DNA of 24,582 bases from an uncultured Ruminococcus sp. (GCA_937926145.1 CALANW010000071.1:1-24582), one strand, 5' to 3'; numbered from the stretch's first letter, positions 1 to 7,483 are shown. Numbers and translations: made by a program. The notes: generated from the letters alone by a model not told the origin.

Positions 1-45
1 TTATTGCTTTTTTGCACAATCTTTTAATAAATTTATTGTAAAATC

Positions 46-74
46 TTGAAAAAATAGCAGAAATGTAATATAAT
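46..74 (+). promoter_or_regulatory. Sigma-A-type promoter for the DHH phosphoesterase operon
   Basis: The -35 element TTGAAA (46-51) and the -10 element TATAAT (69-74) are separated by exactly 17 bp. Transcription should start near 81, giving a leader of about 60 nt before the ATG at 142. The surrounding sequence is very AT-rich and holds no other gene. Confidence 0.8.
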
Positions 75-141
75 ATTTTTATTATCGAAATACTATGGAA
101 AATTTTTTCATCTTTGAATATTTTTAAGGAGAGTTGAATAT

Positions 142-1062
142 ATGAGATTAGTTACACGCTCGGATTTTGACGGTCTTGCCTGCGGAGCATTGCTCAAGGA
201 CGTAGGCGTTATCGATTGCTGGAAGTTCGTTCACCCGAAGGATCTTCAGGACGGACTTGTTGAGATCACAAAGGACGACTGCCTTGCAAACGTTCCGTTC
301 GTTGAGGGCTGCGGACTTTGGTTCGACCACCATTCCAGCGAATTTGAAAGAAATCAGCTTGAGGGAAAATTCGTCGGCGAAAGCAGACTTACACCCTCCT
401 GCGCGCGTATCATCTACGATTACTACGGCGGCGAGGAGCGTTTCTCGCACTATGACGAAATGATGGAAGCCGTTGACAAGGTCGACAGCGGTCATCTTAC
501 AAAGGAAGAAATTCTTCACCCCGAGGGCTGGATACTTATCGGCTTTCTTATGGACCCAAGAACAGGTCTTGGAAGATGGAGAAACTTCACCATTTCAAAC
601 TATCAGCTCATGGAAAAGCTCATCGACTGCTGCCGCACGATGAACACCGAGGAGATACTTGCTCTCCCCGATGTCAAGGAGCGTATCGAAGTTTACAACG
701 AGCAGACCGAGAAGTTCATCGAAATGGTAAAGGCTCACACACGCGTTGAAAAGGACGTTATCATCTCCGACCTCCGCGGCGTTGACCCTATCTATTCGGG
801 CAACAGATTCCTTATCTACAGCCTTTATCCCGAGCAGAACATCTCCGCTTGGATAGTAAACGGCAAGGGCGGCGCAGGCTGCAGTGCGGCTGTTGGCTAC
901 TCAATACTTAACAGAACATCGAACGTTGACGTTGGTCACCTTATGCTCAAATACGGCGGCGGCGGACACAAGGCTGTCGGCACTTGCCAGTTCAGCGATG
1001 CAAATATGGACACCGAACTCCCGAAGATGCTTGACGAGCTTGTCAACGGCGTAAAGGATTGA
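142..1062 (+). CDS. DHH/DHHA1-family phosphoesterase (exopolyphosphatase-like)
   Basis: This 306-residue cytoplasmic protein belongs to the DHH/DHHA1 superfamily of metal-dependent phosphoesterases. The N-terminal DHH domain shows DFDG (residues 8-11, metal-binding aspartates), DHH (62-64) and a VDKVDSGH segment (111-118). The C-terminal DHHA1 domain carries the glycine-rich GGGGH (272-276) that binds the substrate phosphate. Known family activities include hydrolysis of short oligonucleotides, pAp, cyclic dinucleotides and polyphosphate; the sequence does not say which applies here. The start is supported by AAGGAGAG ending about 9 nt before the ATG. It is first in a two-gene unit, 16 bp ahead of the small FakA-like gene, behind the promoter at 46-74. 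It differs clearly from the NrnA-like paralogue at 7945, so the two probably have different substrates. The family call is firm, the substrate unknown. Confidence 0.85.
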   Translation: MRLVTRSDFDGLACGALLKDVGVIDCWKFVHPKDLQDGLVEITKDDCLANVPFVEGCGLWFDHHSSEFERNQLEGKFVGESRLTPSCARIIYDYYGGEERFSHYDEMMEAVDKVDSGHLTKEEILHPEGWILIGFLMDPRTGLGRWRNFTISNYQLMEKLIDCCRTMNTEEILALPDVKERIEVYNEQTEKFIEMVKAHTRVEKDVIISDLRGVDPIYSGNRFLIYSLYPEQNISAWIVNGKGGAGCSAAVGYSILNRTSNVDVGHLMLKYGGGGHKAVGTCQFSDANMDTELPKMLDELVNGVKD

Positions 1063-1078
1063 GAGGATACTATATAAA

Positions 1079-1330
1079 ATGATAGAATACCGCTACGATA
1101 CACAGCTTCTCATCGAGGGTACAGATCTTGACGAAGATAAGATCGATGAATACTTCCGTGAGAATTTCATCGGCGACAGTCTGCTCGCGGTCGGCGATGA
1201 GGAGCTTATCAAGATACACTACCACACCAACGAGCCGTGGAAAGTTCTTGAATACTGCGCAACGCTCGGCGAGATATATGATATCGTCGTTGAGGATATG
1301 GACAGGCAGTCAAGAGGGCTTAAAGGCTGA
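1079..1330 (+). CDS. Small stand-alone protein resembling the middle domain of fatty acid kinase FakA (DAK2/YloV family)
   Basis: This 83-residue protein matches, by recall, only the central domain of FakA/YloV-type proteins of about 550 residues: an LIEG stretch, a GDSLLAVGDEELIKIHYHTNEP segment with an HxH motif, and a closing LGEIYDIVVEDM. In full-length FakA this domain lies between an N-terminal ATP-binding kinase domain and a C-terminal FakB-interacting domain, and the HxH histidines are reported to contribute to a metal site. Neither flanking domain is present here. Where the full-length protein usually has a Cys (YCTE), this one reads YDTQ. The gene sits 16 bp after the DHH gene, with GAGAGGA as a modest ribosome site, so the two are probably co-transcribed. 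It could be a regulatory or scaffolding domain or a reduced remnant. It is intact and shows no sign of decay. Confidence 0.65.
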   Translation: MIEYRYDTQLLIEGTDLDEDKIDEYFRENFIGDSLLAVGDEELIKIHYHTNEPWKVLEYCATLGEIYDIVVEDMDRQSRGLKG

Positions 1331-1365
1331 GTTAATGGTGCGTTAATGCATTTTTGCTGTCATAT

Positions 1366-1374
1366 TGCTATAAT
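1366..1374 (+). promoter_or_regulatory. Possible extended -10 element (TGC TATAAT)
   Basis: TGC followed directly by TATAAT forms a consensus extended -10 just after the end of the small gene at 1330. No convincing -35 lies 16-18 bp upstream. It may be an extra upstream promoter for the gene at 1589, but the promoter at 1431-1459 is far better. I score it low. Confidence 0.3.
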
Positions 1375-1430
1375 CAAAGGATAGGATTAACTAAATTTTT
1401 AGGCTTTTTTTAGATAATTTTCATAAAATA

Positions 1431-1459
1431 TTGACTTTTCCGAAAATAAGATATATAAT
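1431..1459 (+). promoter_or_regulatory. Strong sigma-A-type promoter for the SCP2-like gene
   Basis: TTGACT (1431-1436) and TATAAT (1454-1459) are separated by 17 bp, a near-consensus pair. The expected start near 1466 leaves a leader of roughly 120 nt before the ATG at 1589. In that leader GTTCCC (1473-1478) can pair with GGGAAC (1500-1505). Pairing this short over a 21-nt loop is only suggestive of structure. Confidence 0.85.
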
Positions 1460-1588
1460 TATCACAGTTAAAGTTCCCGAGTGTACTATATGTAAAGCAG
1501 GGAACGCAGTTCAAGCAATTTTTCAAGTTTTAAAGTTTTTATACGGCGGACGAAACGCTTGTATCAGAAATTGTATGGAGGAATCATT

Positions 1589-2287
1589 ATGGCAAACAAT
1601 GATAAGAAGATCACTTCCGAAGTTAAGAAGACCGATACTGCAAAGACTGTTGAAACTACCAAGACCGAAGCAGCAAAGACTGTTGCAGAGGCAAAGCCCG
1701 TTGAAGTAAAGCCGGAGGTAAAGCCTGCCGAAGCTAAGCCTGCTGAAGCAAAGGCTGCCGCTCCTGCTCCTAAGAATACAGAAGAAAAGAAGCCTGCTGA
1801 GAAAAAGGCTGAAAAGAAAGCTGCAGAGAAGAAGCCTGCCGAAAAGAAAGCACCTGCAAAGAAGACAGCCGCTAAAACAGCAAAGGCTGAAAAGCCTGCC
1901 GCAAAGACAGCTGAAAAAGCACCTAAGGCTAAAGCTCCGAGAGCACCTAAAGCTCCTAAGGTTTCGCCTTATCAGGCTGCTGTTGCAAAGGCACAGAAGA
2001 AGTTCTCAACTATCAAGACCGACCTCGTTAAGTATCCTATCGCTGTAAACATCGAACTCAACGGCTCTGCCGAGGGCGTATTCTATGTTTACCTCAGCGA
2101 AGCAGGAAAGCCTGATGTTGAACCTTACAGATACAATGACTATGATGTATATGTAAGAGTTGACGCAGATGCTTTCGACAAGATCCTTGACGGAAAGCTC
2201 AGCGTTTACAAGGCTCTCGCAGAGGGTTCTCTCCACGTTGAGGGTACTGTAAAGAAGGCTCTTATGTTCTTCCTCTCCGCATTCTAA
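1589..2287 (+). CDS. Lys/Ala/Pro-rich protein with a C-terminal SCP2-like domain
   Basis: This 232-residue protein has two parts. Residues 1-124 are low-complexity and made almost wholly of Lys, Ala, Pro, Glu and Thr. From about residue 66 to 124 the pattern becomes strongly basic KKPAEKKAPAKK-type repeats like those of histone H1 or bacterial Hc1-type proteins. Residues 125-232 form a compact domain ending in DADAFDKILDGKLSVYKAL and SLHVEGTVKKAL, which resembles SCP2/sterol-carrier-like lipid-binding domains. The start is fixed by GGAGG at 1577-1581, 7 nt before the ATG at 1589; an in-frame upstream ATG at 1559 lacks such a site. There is no signal peptide or membrane segment. It is a single-gene unit with its own promoter and terminator. 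The SCP2 likeness is judged by eye, and the function is unknown. Confidence 0.75.
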   Translation: MANNDKKITSEVKKTDTAKTVETTKTEAAKTVAEAKPVEVKPEVKPAEAKPAEAKAAAPAPKNTEEKKPAEKKAEKKAAEKKPAEKKAPAKKTAAKTAKAEKPAAKTAEKAPKAKAPRAPKAPKVSPYQAAVAKAQKKFSTIKTDLVKYPIAVNIELNGSAEGVFYVYLSEAGKPDVEPYRYNDYDVYVRVDADAFDKILDGKLSVYKALAEGSLHVEGTVKKALMFFLSAF

Positions 2288-2311
2288 GAGAGAAACCAAA
2301 CACGCTTTTAC

Positions 2312-2345
2312 AAGCGCCGCACTTCAATGTGCGGCGCTTTGTTAT
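2312..2345 (+). terminator. Rho-independent terminator after the SCP2-like gene
   Basis: AAGCGCCGCAC (2312-2322) pairs perfectly with GTGCGGCGCTT (2329-2339) over a 6-nt loop. The GC-rich 11-bp stem is followed by TTTGTTA. It lies 25 bp after the stop codon and closes the single-gene unit. Confidence 0.9.
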
Positions 2346-2419
2346 GTATTGATCCTGTTTCAGAATTGTAAATTGTGAAATAAAACAGGGCAGAATTACT
2401 ATAAAATTTGCAAAAAGGC

Positions 2420-2448
2420 TTGCATTACGGCTTTAAATGTGTTATAAT
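2420..2448 (+). promoter_or_regulatory. Extended -10 promoter of the rimP-nusA-infB operon
   Basis: TTGCAT (2420-2425) and TATAAT (2443-2448) have a 17-bp spacer, and TGT at 2440-2442 adds an extended -10 motif. The expected start is near 2455. It follows the terminator at 2312-2345 and precedes ten co-oriented translation genes, so it is probably the main operon promoter. Confidence 0.85.
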
Positions 2449-2466
2449 ATATGTAACATTATAAAG

Positions 2467-2498
2467 AAAGGTCGGAAAGCTTCCGACCTTTTGTTTTT
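2467..2498 (+). terminator. Terminator-like hairpin in the rimP leader (probable attenuator)
   Basis: AAAGGTCGGAA (2467-2477) pairs with TTCCGACCTTT (2481-2491). The practical loop is about 5 nt, and a T-rich tract TTGTTTTT follows to 2498. It begins only about 12 nt after the predicted start at 2455 and ends before the rimP start codon at 2536. Most initiating polymerases could therefore stop here. The placement fits attenuation of the whole operon. An autoregulatory role for NusA is inferred from the B. subtilis rimP-nusA operon. Confidence 0.75.
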
Positions 2499-2535
2499 AT
2501 AGTAAACTTTTTTGATCTATGAAGGGATTGATGAA

Positions 2536-3054
2536 ATGTCAGGAAAAAACGCTAAAAGCGGAAAGGGCGGAAATACTATCGCCAAAGTTCATGATATGGT
2601 AATGCCTATCATTGACGAGCTGGGACTTTCGCTCTGGGACATCGTCTTTGAAAAGGAGGGCGCTTACTGGTATCTCCGCGTCTTTATTGACGGAAAGGAC
2701 GACCTTGCAAGTATGGAGGACTGCGAGAATGTAACGCGTCCGCTGTCGAAGCTTCTCGATGAGCAGGACCCTATCGAACAGAGCTATATCCTCGAGGTAG
2801 GCTCGCCGGGTATCGGACGTGCGCTCAAAAAGGAGGAGCATTTCCAAAAGTTCCTCGAATGTCCGATAAGAGTTCGCTTTATCCGTGAAAATGAGAACGG
2901 CGAAAAGGAGATCATCGCAGCACTCAAAGCGTATGACAAGGACACTGTTACCGTTGCAAGGGACGGCGCAGAGGAAGTTATCAGGCTTTCCGATACTGCT
3001 TTCGTGAAGCTTGCCGATGACGAAGATCTCTTCGGAGATGATTTTGAAGAATAA
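2536..3054 (+). CDS. rimP: Ribosome maturation factor RimP
   Basis: RimP binds the 30S subunit and assists late maturation of the 16S rRNA 3' domain. The 172-residue protein shows the family hallmark YILEVGSPGIGRALKKEEHF (SPGL-type motif) between the N-terminal alpha/beta domain and the C-terminal SH3-like domain. Length is normal apart from a basic, glycine-rich N-terminal extension of about 12 residues. I chose the ATG at 2536 because AAGGG lies about 9 nt upstream. An in-frame TTG at 2512 would lie right after the leader hairpin with no ribosome site. It is the first gene of the operon and 33 bp ahead of nusA, the conserved order in Firmicutes. Confidence 0.95.
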   Translation: MSGKNAKSGKGGNTIAKVHDMVMPIIDELGLSLWDIVFEKEGAYWYLRVFIDGKDDLASMEDCENVTRPLSKLLDEQDPIEQSYILEVGSPGIGRALKKEEHFQKFLECPIRVRFIRENENGEKEIIAALKAYDKDTVTVARDGAEEVIRLSDTAFVKLADDEDLFGDDFEE

Positions 3055-3087
3055 ACCTTTATATAAATTTAGGAGGAATCAGGAAAA

Positions 3088-4179
3088 ATGAGAAAAACCA
3101 AAAAAGCACCTGAGATCAACAAGGAACAGCAGTTTATCAAGGATTTTTTTGAGGCACTTGAACTGCTTGCACAGGAAAACAACATCTCTGTTGACGTTCT
3201 TGCTGAGAAGATCAGCCAGGCAATACTTAAAGCCGTAAGAAAAGAATATGAATATTGTGACGACTTCGTTGTAAACATCGACCCCGAGCGTCAGATATTC
3301 GATGTCTGCGTTCTCAGAACCGTTGTTGACGATGAACCTATCGACCTCAACGAGATCAACATCGACGAAGCAAGAGCAGTCTGCGACCCGAACGCACAGC
3401 TCGGCGAGAGAGTTCCTTTCAAGCTTTCTCCCTCAAAGTTCGGCAGAATCGCAGCTCAGTATGCAAAGCAGTCTATCCGTCACGATATGAAGGAATTCGA
3501 GCGTGACAAAATTATGGGACAGTTCAAGGACAAGGTTCACGAAGCTGTTTCCGCTACCGTTCAGAAGATCGAACCTGCAACGGGAAACATCACACTTACG
3601 ATCGACGGACACGAAGTTTATATGCTCAAAAAGGAACAGATACCCGGCGAAGTCCTCAAAGAGGGTCAGATCATCAAGGTGTATGTATGCGAGATCATCA
3701 ACCCCGACAGACGTCCTGCCGTTAAGATCTCACGCCGTCACCCCGACCTTGTAAAGCGTCTTTTCGAGCTTGAAATTCCCGAAATTTATGACGGCATCGT
3801 TGAGATAAAGTCCATCGCAAGAGAAGCGGGTTCAAGAACCAAGATCGCAGTTGCTTCGACCGACCCGAACGTTGACCCTGTAGGCGCTTGCATAGGTCCA
3901 AAGCACTCCCGAATCGAAAAGGTCGTTGAAGAACTCGGCGGCGAAAAGATCGACATCATCGTTTATGATGAGGATATCACGGTATTCGTTGCTCACGCAC
4001 TTGCTCCTGCCGAGGTCATCAGTGTTACAAAGGAAGAGGGCGAAGAGAAGAAGTGTACAGTTATCGTTCCGAACAACCAGCTCTCACTTGCTATCGGCAA
4101 CAAGGGTCAGAATGCAAAGCTTGCTGCCCGTCTTACCGATTATAAGATAGACATAAAGCCCGAAGTTCCCACTGAATGA
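3088..4179 (+). CDS. nusA: Transcription termination/antitermination factor NusA
   Basis: NusA binds RNA polymerase and nascent RNA, slows elongation and stimulates hairpin-dependent termination. The 363-residue protein has the Firmicutes architecture: an N-terminal polymerase-binding domain (about 1-130), an S1 domain (about 135-205), and KH1 and KH2 (about 230-360). It lacks the C-terminal acidic repeats found in proteobacteria. KH2 carries a normal GxxG loop, GNKG (337-340). The matching KH1 loop reads GPKH (270-273), with His replacing the last Gly. AGGAGG at 3071-3076 supports the start, and rnpM follows after 17 bp. NusA could act on the hairpin in its own operon leader, which would give negative feedback (inference). 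Confidence 0.97.
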   Translation: MRKTKKAPEINKEQQFIKDFFEALELLAQENNISVDVLAEKISQAILKAVRKEYEYCDDFVVNIDPERQIFDVCVLRTVVDDEPIDLNEINIDEARAVCDPNAQLGERVPFKLSPSKFGRIAAQYAKQSIRHDMKEFERDKIMGQFKDKVHEAVSATVQKIEPATGNITLTIDGHEVYMLKKEQIPGEVLKEGQIIKVYVCEIINPDRRPAVKISRRHPDLVKRLFELEIPEIYDGIVEIKSIAREAGSRTKIAVASTDPNVDPVGACIGPKHSRIEKVVEELGGEKIDIIVYDEDITVFVAHALAPAEVISVTKEEGEEKKCTVIVPNNQLSLAIGNKGQNAKLAARLTDYKIDIKPEVPTE

Positions 4180-4196
4180 TAAAACGGAGGTAGAAT

Positions 4197-4469
4197 ATGC
4201 CTGCTGTAAAAAAGATACCCATGAGAATGTGCATCGGCTGCGGCGAGATGAAGCCCAAAAAAGAGCTTATCCGCATCGTAAAATCGCCCGAAGGTGAGAT
4301 CAGCCTTGACATTACGGGTAAAAAATCGGGCAGAGGCGCTTATATCTGCCGCTCCTGCGAGTGCCTTGAAAAAGCGAAGAAAGCAAGAAAGCTTGAAAAG
4401 TCTTTTTCCTGCCGAATCGACGAAGAGGTATATGCAAATATGGAAAGGGAGCTTTCGGAAAATGAATAA
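4197..4469 (+). CDS. rnpM: RnpM/YlxR family RNA-binding protein (DUF448)
   Basis: This 90-residue protein is the YlxR family member found between nusA and infB in Firmicutes. In B. subtilis it has been renamed RnpM for its effect on RNase P. The family motif is clear: RMCIGCGEMKPKKELIRIV near the N terminus and GRGAYICRSC at 46-54. Two CxxC pairs (C12/C15, C51/C54) could bind a metal, though not all homologues keep them. GGAGG precedes the ATG at 4197. Its stop overlaps the ylxQ start by 8 bp, so the two are probably translationally coupled. Confidence 0.93.
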   Translation: MPAVKKIPMRMCIGCGEMKPKKELIRIVKSPEGEISLDITGKKSGRGAYICRSCECLEKAKKARKLEKSFSCRIDEEVYANMERELSENE

Positions 4470-4782
4470 CAAGCTTTTCGGACTCCTTTCGATGTGCAGA
4501 AGATCGGGGAGAATGGCGCTCGGGTTCGATATGTCCAAAGAATCCGCCGAAAAAGGCAAAGCGGAGCTGATAGTTCTCGCTTCGGATATCTCACCCAAGA
4601 CGGAAAAGGAAGTTCGCTTCTTTTCCGATAAATACAGCGTCAAAACAGTTAAAACAAACTTTACAATAGATGATTTTTTTCACGGTATAGGGAAAAAAGT
4701 CGGTGTTATCGCAGTTTGCGACAAGGGGTTCGCCCAAAAGGCTGAAAGTCTTATCGGCGAGGATACCATAACAAAGAATTAA
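4462..4782 (+). CDS. ylxQ: YlxQ, L7Ae-like RNA-binding protein
   Basis: This 106-residue protein has the L7Ae/L30e/S12e/Gadd45 fold signature of YlxQ: NKLFGLLSMCRRSGRMALG at the N terminus, then a LIVLASDISPKT strand-turn and VGVIAVCDKGFAQ. L7Ae-like proteins bind kink-turn RNA. Work on YlxQ homologues indicates such binding, but the cellular RNA target is not settled. The ATG at 4462 lies inside the end of rnpM, with AAAGGGAG about 10 nt upstream. An open frame continues upstream in the rnpM region, but only the portion from 4462 matches the family. infB begins 17 bp downstream. Confidence 0.9.
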   Translation: MNNKLFGLLSMCRRSGRMALGFDMSKESAEKGKAELIVLASDISPKTEKEVRFFSDKYSVKTVKTNFTIDDFFHGIGKKVGVIAVCDKGFAQKAESLIGEDTITKN

Positions 4783-4799
4783 CGGAGGTAATACAGCCT

Positions 4800-7460
4800 A
4801 TGAGTAACGCAAAATCGCAGTCCAAACAGAAATTAAGTGATGTTGCAAAGGATCTCGGTATTTCCAATCAGGAGCTTATCGATTTCGTTGAAAATAAATT
4901 CGGAGAGGTAAAAAAAGCTGCCGCAAGCCTTACCGCTGACCAGCTCAATATCATTCTCGAAAATTACACACAGAATAATCAGGTGGAAAGCTTTGACGGT
5001 TATTTCGCAAAGAGAAACGAACCAAAGCCCGTTAAGAAAGAAGAGCCAAAGCAGGAAAAGAAGCCTGCAAAGAAAGATGCTCCAAAGGCTGAACAGCCTA
5101 AGCAGGAAGCTAAGAAGCCCGTTAAAAAGGAAGCCCCCAAGGCAGAAATCAAGCAGGAAGCTGTCAAGTCCGAACCCGTAAAGGCAGAAGCACAAAAGCC
5201 TCAGCCGAAGCAGGAACAGCCTAAGCCGCAGCCTAAGCAGGAAGCTCCGAAGCCTGCACCAAAGCAGGAAGTCAAGCAGGAAGCAAAGCCTGCTGTTCAG
5301 AACAATAAGAACGAGCAGAAGAACAAGGCTGACCGCTTCAACGCACAGCAGGCTCTCAAAAACAACGAGCAGAACAAGAATAAGAAGAACGAGCAGAAGC
5401 CTCAGCAGAACAAGGATCAGAACCAGAACAAGACCAAGCTCGATATCAAGTTTGCTGATGCTTCAAGCAATACAGTAGATCAGAAGCTTCACAAGGTCGA
5501 TACAAGAGGTTCTTATGTCGAGATAGATAAGTACAATGAAAAGTACGAGAACATCGCTCCCGTTCAGAACGGCAGACACAAGGACAATTTCTCCAAGAAG
5601 CAGAAGCTTACACAGAAGTCCCAGCAGAGAAAACAGCAGCAGTATTCCAACAAGCACGAATCCGAGGCTGATAAGCTCCGCAGACTTGAACTCGAAAGAG
5701 CAAGAAAGCAGCAGCTCAAAGTTCTTATCCCTGATGAGATCGTCGTTTCCGAGCTTGCTTCAAGACTTAAGGTAACAGCTACCGAGGTTATCAAGAAGCT
5801 TATGGGTCTTGGCGAAATGTGTACTATCAATCAGGTCATCGACTTTGATACGGCTTCACTCGTTGCCGAAGAACTTGGCGCAAAGGTAGAAAAGGAAGTT
5901 ATCGTTACTATCGAAGAGCGTCTTATCGATGATTCCGATGATGACGGCGAGGGCGTAGAGAGAGCACCTGTCGTTGTTGTAATGGGTCACGTTGACCACG
6001 GTAAAACTTCACTCCTCGACCATATCAGAAACGCTCACGTTACAGCTACCGAGGCAGGCGGCATCACGCAGCATATCGGTGCTTACAGAGTTAATTACAA
6101 CGGCAAGGACATCACTTTCCTCGATACACCGGGACACGAAGCTTTCACTTCCATGAGAGCAAGAGGTGCGTCCGTAACCGATATCGCTATCCTCGTTGTA
6201 GCCGCAGACGACGGTATCATGCCGCAGACTATCGAAGCTATCAACCACGCAAAGGCAGCGAATATCCCGATAATCGTTGCTATCAACAAGATGGATAAGC
6301 CGGGTGCAAACCCCGAGAATATCAAGCAGCAGCTCACCGAGCACAACCTCGTTGTCGAGGAATGGGGCGGTGACGTTATCTGCGTTCCTATCTCCGCTAA
6401 GACGGGTATGGGTATTGACGAGCTTCTCGAAAATGTTCTTCTCGTTGCCGAAGTTGCAGAGTACAAGGCTAACCCGAACAGACTTGCAAAGGGTGCTGTT
6501 ATCGAAGCGCGTCTTGACAAGGGCAGAGGTCCTATCGCAACTCTCCTCGTTCAGAACGGTACTCTCCACACGGGCGATATCATCATCGCAGGCACGGCTG
6601 TCGGCAGAGTAAGAGTTATGACCAACGACAAGGGCGAAGTTGTAAGCGAAGCAGGTCCGTCCTGTCCTGTTGAGATCACAGGTCTTGCAGAAGTTCCGTC
6701 CGCAGGTGACACATTCAACGCCGTTGAAGATGAGCGTCTTGCAAGAGAACTCGTTGAACAGCGTAAGCACGAAGCAAAGCAGGAGCAGTTCAAGCAGTAT
6801 CAGAAGGTAACTCTTGACAACCTCTTCAGCCAGATCGAGCAGGGCGAGATCAAGGAACTTCCTATCATCGTCAAGGCAGACGTTCAGGGTTCTGTCGAAG
6901 CCGTTCGTCAGTCGCTTGAAAAGCTCTCCAATGATGAAGTCAGAGTTAAAGTTATCCACGGCGGCGTAGGCGCTGTTTCCGAGAGCGATGTTATGCTCGC
7001 AGACGCATCGAACGCTATCATCGTTGGTTTCAACGTTCGTCCTGACCCCGTTGCAGAGGAAAATGCAAAGCGTGACGGTGTTGATATCCGCCTTTACAGA
7101 ATCATCTATGATGCGATTGAAGAGATCCAGACCGCTATGAAGGGTATGCTTGCGCCTAAGTTCCACGAAGTAAGCCTCGGACGTGTTGAAGTCCGTCAGG
7201 TATACAAGATCACGGGCGTTGGTACAGTTTCGGGTTCTTATGTTCTCAGCGGCAAGATCACAAGAAATGCCGAGATCAGAGTTGTCCGTGACGGTATCAT
7301 CATCGCCGACGACAAGATGTCCTCCCTCAAGCGTTTCAAGGACGACGTTAAGGAAGTTGCCGAGGGTTACGAGTGCGGTATCACGCTTGAAAAGTTCAAC
7401 GATGTCAAGGTCGGAGATATTTTTGAAGCGTATATGATGGAAGAGACCAAGGCAGAATAA
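4800..7460 (+). CDS. infB: Translation initiation factor IF-2
   Basis: IF-2 is the GTPase that delivers initiator fMet-tRNA to the 30S subunit and promotes subunit joining. At 886 residues it is longer than B. subtilis IF-2. An N-terminal helical domain (about 10-60) is followed by a long low-complexity linker: Lys/Pro/Glu/Gln/Ala repeats at 75-165, then an Asn/Gln/Lys-rich part at 168-211. A second IF2_N domain follows (about 308-365), then the G domain with GHVDHGKT (396-403), DTPGH (442-446) and NKMD (496-499), and domains II-IV. All GTPase motifs are intact. GGAGG at 4784-4788 precedes the ATG. A hairpin follows the gene before rbfA. Confidence 0.98.
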   Translation: MSNAKSQSKQKLSDVAKDLGISNQELIDFVENKFGEVKKAAASLTADQLNIILENYTQNNQVESFDGYFAKRNEPKPVKKEEPKQEKKPAKKDAPKAEQPKQEAKKPVKKEAPKAEIKQEAVKSEPVKAEAQKPQPKQEQPKPQPKQEAPKPAPKQEVKQEAKPAVQNNKNEQKNKADRFNAQQALKNNEQNKNKKNEQKPQQNKDQNQNKTKLDIKFADASSNTVDQKLHKVDTRGSYVEIDKYNEKYENIAPVQNGRHKDNFSKKQKLTQKSQQRKQQQYSNKHESEADKLRRLELERARKQQLKVLIPDEIVVSELASRLKVTATEVIKKLMGLGEMCTINQVIDFDTASLVAEELGAKVEKEVIVTIEERLIDDSDDDGEGVERAPVVVVMGHVDHGKTSLLDHIRNAHVTATEAGGITQHIGAYRVNYNGKDITFLDTPGHEAFTSMRARGASVTDIAILVVAADDGIMPQTIEAINHAKAANIPIIVAINKMDKPGANPENIKQQLTEHNLVVEEWGGDVICVPISAKTGMGIDELLENVLLVAEVAEYKANPNRLAKGAVIEARLDKGRGPIATLLVQNGTLHTGDIIIAGTAVGRVRVMTNDKGEVVSEAGPSCPVEITGLAEVPSAGDTFNAVEDERLARELVEQRKHEAKQEQFKQYQKVTLDNLFSQIEQGEIKELPIIVKADVQGSVEAVRQSLEKLSNDEVRVKVIHGGVGAVSESDVMLADASNAIIVGFNVRPDPVAEENAKRDGVDIRLYRIIYDAIEEIQTAMKGMLAPKFHEVSLGRVEVRQVYKITGVGTVSGSYVLSGKITRNAEIRVVRDGIIIADDKMSSLKRFKDDVKEVAEGYECGITLEKFNDVKVGDIFEAYMMEETKAE

Positions 7461-7483
7461 CTTATGTAAAGTTTTTCGGGAAA

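Noticed and set aside
1473..1505. A riboswitch in the leader of the SCP2-like gene
   Set aside because: Only a 6-bp stem over a 21-nt loop is visible, with no known aptamer motif and no downstream terminator or sequestered ribosome site.
1431..1709. Open frame beginning at the promoter and running into the SCP2-like gene
   Set aside because: It begins at the -35 element, lacks a ribosome site and becomes an Arg/Leu/Gln-rich shadow of the Lys/Ala repeat.
4294..4461. An N-terminal extension of YlxQ
   Set aside because: The upstream in-frame stretch is a shadow of rnpM; the family match begins at MNNKLFGLL.
4993..5433. Repeated A/G-rich units in infB as a possible DNA repeat array or CRISPR
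   Set aside because: The units are imperfect and in frame, and encode the Lys/Pro/Glu/Gln linker of IF-2. There are no unique spacers of constant length.
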